Part shown: positions 31,971 through 40,400 of the stretch, in pieces
Position numbering within the stretch: position 1 is the first letter of the stretch
Layout: each line of letters begins with the position of its first letter
Origin: Prorocentrum cordatum
Lineage: Eukaryota > Sar > Dinophyceae > Prorocentrales > Prorocentraceae
Length of the DNA stretch: 64,000 nucleotides
Direction of reading: 5' to 3'
Assembly: GCA_963575745.1 (NCBI GenBank)
Contig: CAUYUJ010016893.1
Location: forward strand, 862,733 to 926,732
Notes under the pieces: model-generated
Told to the model about the DNA's origin: nothing
The model's database searches: none
What the model saw: only the letters and a program-made list of their open reading frames with translations
Translations under genes and position numbers: made by a program

Positions 31971-32010
31971 GCGAGCGCCGCCGGCGCGCCCGCCTGCCCC
32001 CGTCAGCGGC
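31971..32010 (-). promoter_or_regulatory. UGA-CGG readthrough site joining ORF2 to ORF3
   Basis: ORF2 ends CGC CGC UGA and the next codon is CGG. From there to the first ATG of ORF3 (31801) the same frame has no stop, which I checked codon by codon. UGA followed by CGG, with downstream structure, is a recognised leaky-stop context in several plant RNA viruses. Here the next 30 nt are almost pure GC with GGCGCGCC and GCGCC/GGCGC pairing. The 67 codons between stop and ATG encode a sensible peptide (for example CLVIEDIRTACAELRTRGY), which suggests that ORF3 protein normally begins by readthrough. Confidence 0.75.
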
Positions 32011-35000
32011 GGTCGTGTGACCACGTTGCCGTCTGACTCGGGGGCATGCTGTTAGCGGATGGCTCCGCAGGAGTCGCTGGTGCGGCTACGCTCACGATCT
32101 CCACGCGGGTTGGCCCCGCAGAGTCCGACGAACCTCCGCCCGTGTAGCTTGGTGGTGGTGGCGGTGTCGCGGGTGGCCCCGCTTGGTTCTCAGGCGTCCA
32201 TTTATTCACCGCCTCCTGGACTGCCCAAAATATCTTGGACTTCAGGGCATCCTTCATATGTGGCCAGGTCCCTTCGGGACACTGTTGGCCCTCCCACCAG
32301 CTGTTCAGCGTCCTGTCCACGATCAAACGGGTCGTGTCTTCCAGGAGCTGCTTGTCGAGATACGGCTCGACAATGTACGTATCAGTCGTGACGGTCATGG
32401 ACTGTCCCGTCGCGGGTTGCCCCGCTGTGGTCTCGGCGGGTGGCCCCGCACTTACTCCGGCGGGTGGCCCCGCACCTACACCGGCGGGTGGCCCCGCACT
32501 GACGGGGTCCTCTTCGTTCTCCGTCTCGGTGTAGCCATCCCGACTGCTGCGGATTGTGAAGGTGTTCGTGACCGTCTGGCTTTTAGCCCCGTCATACAAC
32601 CCGCAGGGAATGGCTAGATGTCCTGAGGGACTTTTCTTCGCCCTCAGGACCTTGGCGCCCCTCCCCAGCTTCAGAATATAATCTCCGCTGGGGAAGATAA
32701 CCTTCTGGTAGCCTGGCTTCAGCACGATGATCGTGTCACGTGCTTCCATGGCACCAAGGCCCCAGATGGCCGGGAGGTTGGCACCCGAGCCTTCTGCGAT
32801 GTTGGAGGCATACTCCTCGATACGGGGGCTTGCCTCATTGGCGTATTGCACCCCGATCTTGAAGTTGCCCATTTTCCGACATATCGCAGCACCCTCACCG
32901 ACACCGTTGATGTAGAGGGTCTTGCTCAGGGTGCATATGGCAGGTCTGTGATTGTACCTGGCCATAGCCTCCTGGAAGGTTCGCGCCGTATTGGCCCCGA
33001 TGATGTTCACGTTGGAGCCAATGTCTAGCATGAACGAGATGCACGGCAGTCCGTCTTCGTCAGGGAAGAACGTCCCGTTCCGCGCTGCCAGAGCCATCGT
33101 ACCATGGTCATCAGTGTGGTACGTAATCTGTGAACCGAGTGTGCCTTTCAACAGGCGCTGCTCAAGCACCCATTGGCTCATGGTTAACTCGGTGCACCAC
33201 ATCTGCTCATATTGGCGGCGCTCCTCTACGGCAATTGGTTCCTGTTCAAGAACCCAATAATTCGCAGAGAGTGTGGACGTCCATTCACCTCCTGGCGGCA
33301 GCGTGTCCGTGTCGTCACGTGCATAGGTCAGCCCTTTTGTATCAATCATGAATGTGGTGTGGAACTGGGCTGCCTCCGCACTTTCAGCGCTTGCCCGGCT
33401 CCTAGCGCTGACCGGGCTCGCCACACGTGAGGTCCTGGATGATCCAGTCAGCCTGCGCGTCCCGCCTCCGCTCCTGCCACTCCGCCTGATATTGGCCTCC
33501 ATTGCCCTCAGGAATCCTGGATTTGGAAGTCCATTTGCGGGTGGCCCCGCTTTGGCGGCGGGAGCCGCTTCGGCGGGTGGCCCCGCTGCTGGGGGCTCCT
33601 GCGCTCGAAGCGTAGGCAGGATTGGCATCTGGATGCCTTGCTCTGGCGCTGGCCAGGGGTGTGTCTGTGCAGCTGGAGCACGTGCGGATGGCTCCGCCGA
33701 GTGTGCGGCTCGAGCCTCTAGTGCCTCCACTGCTTCCCGCAGCCGACGCAGTTCCCGGGCATCTACCACGTACCTTTCCTGCTGGCGCGCTTGTTCCGAC
33801 TCAGCGTCGCGCTGTCCAGCATACGGGAAATGTGCTGTAATTATGCCCGGCCCACGACATACAGCGCAGGGGGCCTCGTTCGGCGCACCTGGTCGCTGAT
33901 TGCGGACGTGCTGCTGTGCAACACGATCCCAGCATATATCGTGGAAGAAGTGCCCGCACGCCAGTCTCCACACTGTGGTGCCCATCTCGTAGGAGTCCAT
34001 ACAGATTGGGCACTGTGTGAAGTTGTAGTCTGAAATGACTGGAGCAGGCACGTCGGGGCGAGTCCGAGCCTGGCGCTCGAAAGTGGTTTCGCCCTCCCGA
34101 TATGGCGTCGGTGGCGGCAGTCTATCTGTTCGTTCAGCGGGTGGCCCCGCGTCTGCGGGTGTCCCCGCTTGGTTTTCACGCTCGATCCTTCTCTGGATCG
34201 CGCGCTGTTGGCGCAGCCTGGCGTTGTCCCGAGCCTGCTGCCTAGATGCCAGTATCGCTTGCTGCGTGTTGTGCACGTCGCGGATGTAGTCTGGCATGCT
34301 GCCCATAGCGGCTGGCACCGCGAGACCAGCTGGCTGAACTACGGTCTCGGGGTCCGTCGGCGTGGGCATGTAGGCGTAGTGCGGCATAGACTGCGCATCG
34401 ACCGCTCGTGTAAACTGCAAACGAAACATCTCATTAGCAAGATTCCGAGTGTATTCGTTCGCAGGTGGCCCCGCAATCATAGGAGTGTTATTCATCTGCG
34501 CGTAGTACTCCGGGTACATCGGCGCGTCCATGGCCTGTGCCTCTGCTGGTCCATGATTGTCCCATCCATATATTGGGTGTGATGCTATTCCTGGAATAAA
34601 CACCTGTCGATATGGATTCGTAGGATCAGCATTTGGAGCATCATCAGAAGTCCAGCTCCAGAGAGGCCGAAAGTCGCCATGATTCGTAACATCTATGTTG
34701 CGGTTCCGCAACAGGCTGGGCACTCTATCAGCTTGTTGCTGCAGAAAGGTAGCCTGTGCTCTCAAGTTAGCTGCCCGACGTTCGTAGTCTGAACCTTGCT
34801 GTCCGTCAGCGGGTGGCCCCGCATGTGCGGATGACTCCGCAGGCGTTCGCTCGGCGGGTGTCCCCGCAGCCACTCCTCCTTCACTACCCCTCGGAGTGCC
34901 AAAGGGAGTGGTCGCCTGGAGTGCTGCTGCGAGCGCCGGATTTCCGCGAATCGCCTGGAGTCTTTGCCACAAGCTGTTCTCGCTCGTTTCAGACGGCGGA

Positions 35001-37267
35001 GTCCGAAACGGCGAGCCACCATCTGAACCGCCCATAGGGACAAACCTCGCACCTCCAGCCTGCTGCGGAGGGCGTTGTGGTTGTGGTCCTAGGACGCCTG
35101 GTGGCCCCGCAGGAGTGCGCAGGTTCCTCTGCTGTGCGTCTTGGATACCTGTATGCACCGCCCACGGGTCAGCACGATATAACTGATCGGTCAGTCCAGA
35201 GACGTCGGCTGATGTCAAATGACTGTTGAGGGCCTGGACCCATGACTGCTGGTCCGGCCTCAAAGGAGATGCTACCATTGCTACTGGTGTGACCACTTGT
35301 TGCCATGAACCGTCCGAGGTGTCTGCCGCGGGTGTCCCCGCACCTGCGGGTGGCCCCGCTTCAGGCATGACCACGTCCTCCTGGGCATTCATCATGAGGA
35401 CTGTCTGTGTGTCGCACGGTCGTGGAGCAACATCTTGCTCGGTCATGACCAAATTGAATGGGCGACCGTCCGTTTTAGTCCAGCCCTTTAGGTACATGGC
35501 GTGATCTTCCATTACACCCAGAGTTCTGTCACACATTTTAAGTGGCAGGTAGTCATCGGTGCGAATCCTGTCCGCGGGTTGACCCCGCCTCCGCGACTTG
35601 TCATAAGCCAGCGGATTGCTCCAGGCTTCGCCGACCCGATATTTCGCAATGCTCACTATCTGGAGGATATGATCGGGCGGTATACGTCCGTCGTGGCCCC
35701 GTGTCATGACTATGTCATTTGCTGATCTCCATAGAGAGAAGCCACTGGACAGCATCTTGTTGATGCTGCAGAATATGAGCACCTCCGAGTCAGGACGGAT
35801 GCCCGATTGAATCCTCGGGTCGCCCGGGAGGTAGGGGCAGCCGTGCACAAATTGGCGCCCCCCCTTCCTCTTAGGGTTGTCCTGTGCGAGGCATGAAAGG
35901 CCATTAGCAAGGATGTCCTTGACATACTCCCACTGTGTCCCGTGGATGAAATATACTGGGTCGTCTGGTTCTTTCATCCATGTTGTGATCGGCTTGTACA
36001 GCGACTCGGGACAGTGGATGCCTGGACTGCTGTGGCCGTTCGTGGCTCTGATGAAGTACTGTGGCCTGCGTGCCTTTGGTCGAAACCTGGGAGGCAGCAG
36101 CATGCTGTCCTCAACGCACTTCATCTGGAGCCTGCCCTTCTGCATGCCGTGATGGTCAATCATCTCACAGCAGTTTAGCAGCACCCAATACACGTATGAC
36201 GTGTGGGGCCTGCCCTTGATCAGCACCTCGTGCATTTCACGATAGCCTTTCCACTGATCATTTTCAGTCCAGTTTGTCAGCAGATCGTCAACGACAACCC
36301 AGCCATCGTATGGATCGAAAGTGCTGATCTTTTCGAAGTGTCGGCTGAATCCGTCCTTCCAATATGGACTGTGGCGTAGGGCTGTGGAAAACCATATTGA
36401 CACCTTGGTCATCTGCCCTTCACGCGGCAAAGTCGGATCCATGCCGAACCTCTCCATGACCTTCAGGAGCTCTGCTTTATGCTGCGCAACACGTAGTGGC
36501 GGCCTGTCTCGCAACATATTTCCCACGGTTTGTTGTTCACGTTCCCAGTCGTTGCGGCACTCGAAGTTACGACGAACTGGACAATTAATGACTTCGTATC
36601 GGTCCGTATCGTCTGGAGTGACTCGTGGGTTTATGGTGCGCTTCGGGCCTTTGCCTTCAATGCCTTGCCAGTATTCGATGGCTCCCAAAGGGATGTTCCT
36701 GAGAACAGACATTATTGGCTGCCCTTGTGCGGGTGGCCCCGCTAATGCAGCCGGCGGCGCTTTAACGGGTGGCCCCGCTAATGCAGCTGGCGCCGCTTTA
36801 TTGGGTGGCCCTGCAGAACCTGCGGCCGACGAGGCAGCTCCTGCGGATGACTCCGCGCCAGGGTTCGGGTGACCTTCGTCAGCAGCTGCATCATCGGTTA
36901 GTTTCTGTTGGTCGCCAAACTCTTTGAGGACTCTGAAGCGTTCTTCTCTTGAGAGAGTGCCTTCTGCGGGTGTCCCCGCTGTTACGGCTGGCGCCGCTTT
37001 AGCGGGTGGCCCCGCAGAGCCCTTGTCCTCCTTAGCCTTGGCGGCCGCTTCTGCCCGCACCGACCTCATCCCAGCTTCGGGCTTCGGCTGCGCTTTCATT
37101 CGTGCCGAACCTGGTCGTGGTGCAAGGCGCGGCTGATGCAGAGTTGGAGTCCAGTCACCTCGGAAAGCTGCCTGAGGCTTGTCGCGAACTTCGTCCTTGA
37201 CATCGCCTTGGGTCGCCGGTGGCATCGGGGTCGATGGTCCAGCAAAAGCCTTCTTCCTCTCTGTCAC
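32003..37267 (-). CDS. ORF2: polyprotein with Tpt1/KptA-like, RING-H2 and retropepsin-like domains
   Basis: A frame of 1754 residues, open upstream to 37456. At about 435-560 a region has the layout of RNA 2'-phosphotransferases (Tpt1/KptA): YFIHGTQWEYVKDILANGL, then GRQFVHG, then an Arg-containing SGIRPDSEVLIF strand and GHDGRIPPDHILQIV. The known family uses NAD to remove an internal 2'-phosphate from RNA. At about 1084-1137 a RING-H2 finger reads CPIC..CGHFFHDIC..CAVC, suggesting ubiquitin-ligase activity. At about 1400-1510 LDIGSNVNIIG with a later LPAIWGLGAM fits a retropepsin, although the usual DTG/DSG is DIG. Many linkers are AGPPA-type peptides encoded by hairpins. The frame ends at UGA 32003-32005, after which the same frame continues into ORF3. 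Confidence 0.85.
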   Translation of the reverse strand: MTERKKAFAGPSTPMPPATQGDVKDEVRDKPQAAFRGDWTPTLHQPRLAPRPGSARMKAQPKPEAGMRSVRAEAAAKAKEDKGSAGPPAKAAPAVTAGTPAEGTLSREERFRVLKEFGDQQKLTDDAAADEGHPNPGAESSAGAASSAAGSAGPPNKAAPAALAGPPVKAPPAALAGPPAQGQPIMSVLRNIPLGAIEYWQGIEGKGPKRTINPRVTPDDTDRYEVINCPVRRNFECRNDWEREQQTVGNMLRDRPPLRVAQHKAELLKVMERFGMDPTLPREGQMTKVSIWFSTALRHSPYWKDGFSRHFEKISTFDPYDGWVVVDDLLTNWTENDQWKGYREMHEVLIKGRPHTSYVYWVLLNCCEMIDHHGMQKGRLQMKCVEDSMLLPPRFRPKARRPQYFIRATNGHSSPGIHCPESLYKPITTWMKEPDDPVYFIHGTQWEYVKDILANGLSCLAQDNPKRKGGRQFVHGCPYLPGDPRIQSGIRPDSEVLIFCSINKMLSSGFSLWRSANDIVMTRGHDGRIPPDHILQIVSIAKYRVGEAWSNPLAYDKSRRRGQPADRIRTDDYLPLKMCDRTLGVMEDHAMYLKGWTKTDGRPFNLVMTEQDVAPRPCDTQTVLMMNAQEDVVMPEAGPPAGAGTPAADTSDGSWQQVVTPVAMVASPLRPDQQSWVQALNSHLTSADVSGLTDQLYRADPWAVHTGIQDAQQRNLRTPAGPPGVLGPQPQRPPQQAGGARFVPMGGSDGGSPFRTPPSETSENSLWQRLQAIRGNPALAAALQATTPFGTPRGSEGGVAAGTPAERTPAESSAHAGPPADGQQGSDYERRAANLRAQATFLQQQADRVPSLLRNRNIDVTNHGDFRPLWSWTSDDAPNADPTNPYRQVFIPGIASHPIYGWDNHGPAEAQAMDAPMYPEYYAQMNNTPMIAGPPANEYTRNLANEMFRLQFTRAVDAQSMPHYAYMPTPTDPETVVQPAGLAVPAAMGSMPDYIRDVHNTQQAILASRQQARDNARLRQQRAIQRRIERENQAGTPADAGPPAERTDRLPPPTPYREGETTFERQARTRPDVPAPVISDYNFTQCPICMDSYEMGTTVWRLACGHFFHDICWDRVAQQHVRNQRPGAPNEAPCAVCRGPGIITAHFPYAGQRDAESEQARQQERYVVDARELRRLREAVEALEARAAHSAEPSARAPAAQTHPWPAPEQGIQMPILPTLRAQEPPAAGPPAEAAPAAKAGPPANGLPNPGFLRAMEANIRRSGRSGGGTRRLTGSSRTSRVASPVSARSRASAESAEAAQFHTTFMIDTKGLTYARDDTDTLPPGGEWTSTLSANYWVLEQEPIAVEERRQYEQMWCTELTMSQWVLEQRLLKGTLGSQITYHTDDHGTMALAARNGTFFPDEDGLPCISFMLDIGSNVNIIGANTARTFQEAMARYNHRPAICTLSKTLYINGVGEGAAICRKMGNFKIGVQYANEASPRIEEYASNIAEGSGANLPAIWGLGAMEARDTIIVLKPGYQKVIFPSGDYILKLGRGAKVLRAKKSPSGHLAIPCGLYDGAKSQTVTNTFTIRSSRDGYTETENEEDPVSAGPPAGVGAGPPAGVSAGPPAETTAGQPATGQSMTVTTDTYIVEPYLDKQLLEDTTRLIVDRTLNSWWEGQQCPEGTWPHMKDALKSKIFWAVQEAVNKWTPENQAGPPATPPPPPSYTGGGSSDSAGPTRVEIVSVAAPATPAEPSANSMPPSQTATWSHDRR
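33846..34016 (-). other. RING-H2 finger within ORF2
   Basis: The eight ligand positions are visible: CPIC, then C and H in ACGHFFH, then C in DICW, and finally CAVC. The spacing is that of a RING-H2 domain, which binds two zinc ions and recruits a ubiquitin-conjugating enzyme. RING fingers are not part of standard copia gag-pol. Confidence 0.85.
35580..35965 (-). other. RNA 2'-phosphotransferase (Tpt1/KptA)-like domain within ORF2
   Basis: Similarity is by motif order: an HGT near the start, a helix ending in GL, a second His in a GRQFVHG strand, an Arg in the RPDSEVLIF strand and a GXXGXIPPD turn. In the family the His and Arg residues bind NAD and the RNA 2'-phosphate. The spacing between the second and third blocks is longer than in bacterial KptA. 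A more general ADP-ribosyltransferase fold is an alternative. Confidence 0.55.
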
Positions 37268-37284
37268 GGACAGACCGGGAGGAT

Positions 37285-37456
37285 CTACCGGCTCAGGGTC
37301 GTCCGTCTTGGCGATCCCTCTGGCCTTCGCCCGCCCACGTGTGCCTTCGGGGCTCTTGGACGGGTGCCTTTTCGCAGGAGTCGGTGAAGACGAGGAGTCG
37401 GCTTTAGGTCTTGGAGGTGGTCTACTGCCCTTGCCGGTTGTGGACCAGGAGGGTCT
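37285..37456 (-). promoter_or_regulatory. ORF1/ORF2 overlap, predicted -1 frameshift window
   Basis: The ORF2 frame is open from just after a TAG at 37457-37459, while ORF1 runs to its stop at 37285. Going from ORF1 to ORF2 requires a -1 shift within these 172 nt. I see no perfect X-XXY-YYZ slippery heptamer in the ORF1 phase. The nearest runs are CGAAAAGG and GCCCCGAAGG. The first ORF2 codon otherwise available, at 37265-37267, is GTG. Frameshifting, re-initiation or splicing all remain possible. Confidence 0.5.
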
Positions 37457-40400
37457 CTAGGAGGGCCTTCTGGCTGGCCATGATCATGGATGACCTGCCT
37501 CATCTGGTCGATGTCGGCAGAGCCTTTTATGGCCAGCTTGTACTTGCCGTTTTTATGGCGGTAAAGTACCCTCGTGCAAAACCACTTCTGCGCCGAAGAG
37601 CTGCAGTACCAGCAGGCGCATCCATCAGGGAATGGATTCTCTGAGCCGTCTTCCGCCGCCCATTCTTCATTTAGTTCGGTGTGGTCAGTGCCGGCGGCGG
37701 ACCCGGCAGCAGATGCAACAGCTATCCACTCGTCGTCCGCAGGCCCAGCGGCTGGTGCCGCTTCTGCGGGTGACCCCGCTTCCTTGCTGGATTCTGCGGG
37801 TGGCCCCGCCTCTTTGCTGGATTCTGCGGGTGACCCCGCCTCTTTATGGAATCGGCGGTTCCATTCCTTGAGGCGATGGTCATTGGGAAGCTGTACCCAA
37901 TTTTCCCTGACGATGTTGGCCACCTCTTCGGTCATAGGGACGCGATCGGCTTCGGTGATGCGCTTTCCTCCTCCAGGGACCTCCTTGTTAGGATCATGGA
38001 CGTTACCAGCGTCATCTCCATGAGACCAATTCCACGGGGTCTCTCCGTGATGAGGGCTCCTGGAGGGGCGGTCCATCGGACACCTGCGCATGTGACCTTT
38101 GAAGGGCTCGCACTGACATACTTGTTTCCTGTATGTCTTGCGATCATTGATGATCTCCTGTTTCTTAGCCCTTTTGTCCCAAGCCTCTGGCGTCTTGGTC
38201 TTGCCACCCTTGGTACGTATTATCGCGCCAGTTTCGTCCCTTTTTGTGCAATACTCCTTAGAATACCAGTGGCGAAGAGTATCCATCGAGTAGCCGGGGT
38301 ACCATCTGATGTACCAATCCGGCACTTGTTGAGCAGATACTCCAACGGAGTGCTCAGTACTGTACGGATAGTCCGATTCATCATGCGTAGGGCGTCTAGG
38401 AGCTGAACGGCTCCTTCCGCGGGCTGGCCCCGCTGACGCACTACCACGTGTCATTGGCCTTTGATCGTCATGCTCTGAGTCTCGGGGAGGCGACGGTCGC
38501 CTGTCCCTCTTGGCGTAACGCATGTCCTCCGAGTCCTCTGAGCTGTCCTGGACCATGAACACGTTTTGATACGGGCTTCTGAAATACCCGATGTCGTTTA
38601 ACTGCTCCATCGTGAGGTCGTTAATGTCCATTTGATCACAACCTTGCATGAATACATCCATAGACCAAGCGGGTGGCCCCGCTGTTGCGTCTAGCGTCTC
38701 TTCGGCGGGTGACCCCGCTAGAGCTTGGAGTGCTGTCAGCATCTGAGATGCTGACATGTTCGAATCCAAGTATGGACGTAGACGTGCAACTCCTGGGTGT
38801 GACAGCAGTTCGTTCATGGTTATGTGCTGATGTGCTGGCGCACTCAGGAGTCGGATTGCTTCTGAGACCTGCTCTTGGAGCATGTCCTTATAATCTTCTT
38901 CGGCTTCTTCGGAGTCGGAATACGCGGGATGGCCCCGCATTTCGTCATCGGCGTCTCCCGCCTCCGAACCAGCCCACGAAGGATTTGGCAGCAACGGCAT
39001 GCCAATCACTTGCGGTGCCAGCACGGCGGTGAGTTCTTCCTCTGTTGCCGGGACGGTCTCGGCTTCGGAGACCTCGTCGCCGGCGGGTGGCCCCGCTGGA
39101 AGACCGAACCAAGCATTGTACGCGACCTCGTCGACCTCGTCCCAGCCGTGGAACTCGTCGAAGAGGGTCACTGCGTAGTCTTCCAGGGCTACAGTTGCTT
39201 CAGCGTAGCGGGCCATCACGTAATACGTGGAGGAGCCCGCGGCGGGAGCCGCTTCTGGATTGACGTAAAACTCGTAGTCAATGTAATCTATGTCATCCAT
39301 AAAAGAATTTTGAGCCAAATGTACGGATCCCTTTCCTTTCCCCTTCGGGCATTGATCGCGCAAATGCTCTGTGCTACCGCATGTATGACACTTCATAGTA
39401 TTGCCAGAAGCGTCCCTAGGGTTGCCCCTCCGCCCTTTTCCCTTACCGGAGGTCCGCCTGTGACCCCGACCTTTGCCTCCGATAAGAACTTCTTCAAAAG
39501 CCATATCAGTTAAGGACGTGAGGAAAGCAGTAATACCCCTACCATGCATACGGCGTCTGCGACCCCCTTTGCCACGACCCTTTCCAAATCGTTTGAAATG
39601 TCGGCGTACTGCACGTCTCACCTTTCTGACTGGTTTCTTCATAAAGCGCCTCCAACGGCGTTTTGATTTGCGATAAGCCATAAAGGCGGCTTCCGCTCTT
39701 TGTTGTTCAGAGAGGTGAGTGTCATCCGCTGGGTAGTCATTACCAGCAGAGACTATGCCATTGTGCTCATCGTCAGATGAGGTATCCGTGTCAGTGCCAG
39801 ATTCAAACGGTGAGGGTGGCTGAGACCCTTGAGCGGATGACTCCGCTTGGCCCCAGAGGGTTGTGCCCGAGGGCGGGCTTGCAGTGTAGGCGGCGCCTGG
39901 CGAGTAGTTCGACCAGGCGTTCGCCTCAGCTGCCTCTGCCGATGCCTGGCCGGTCTGCCCTAAAAGGGCAGTGGCCTCGTTGGGCATATCGGCTGGGTCA
40001 GCCCAGGGATTTGGCTCGCCAGGACCAGCGGGTGACCCCGCAGTCGTGGCGTAGACACCTGCATGTGAGTGGTGCCCTGTGAAGATACCCGCTATGTTGC
40101 CAGGAGAGCGCTCGGCAACATGTCCGTAATTCCTCATCCTGGTCAGCAGCCTGTCATAGTCTGCTTGTGTTCGGGGCATCTGATGATTGAAGGGCTCAAG
40201 CAGGTGTTGGGCTCGTGACGCGCCAACGCCTAACGCTCTGAAGAGAATCAGCGTTAGGATCTGAAAGTTGGGGATGACAAAGCCAACAGAGTTAGCCTCG
40301 TCACGGGCCATCTCGAATCGAGCTAATACTGAGTCGATTCGCTCGCCCCTTTCGACGCGGAAGTCGATAAGGGCAGTGCCAGAGTTGAGCTGGCGCTCAT

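Noticed and set aside
37265-37267. GTG as a true start codon of ORF2
   Set aside because: GTG starts are rare in nuclear genes, and the frame is open a further 189 nt upstream into the ORF1 overlap, so frameshift or another route is more likely.
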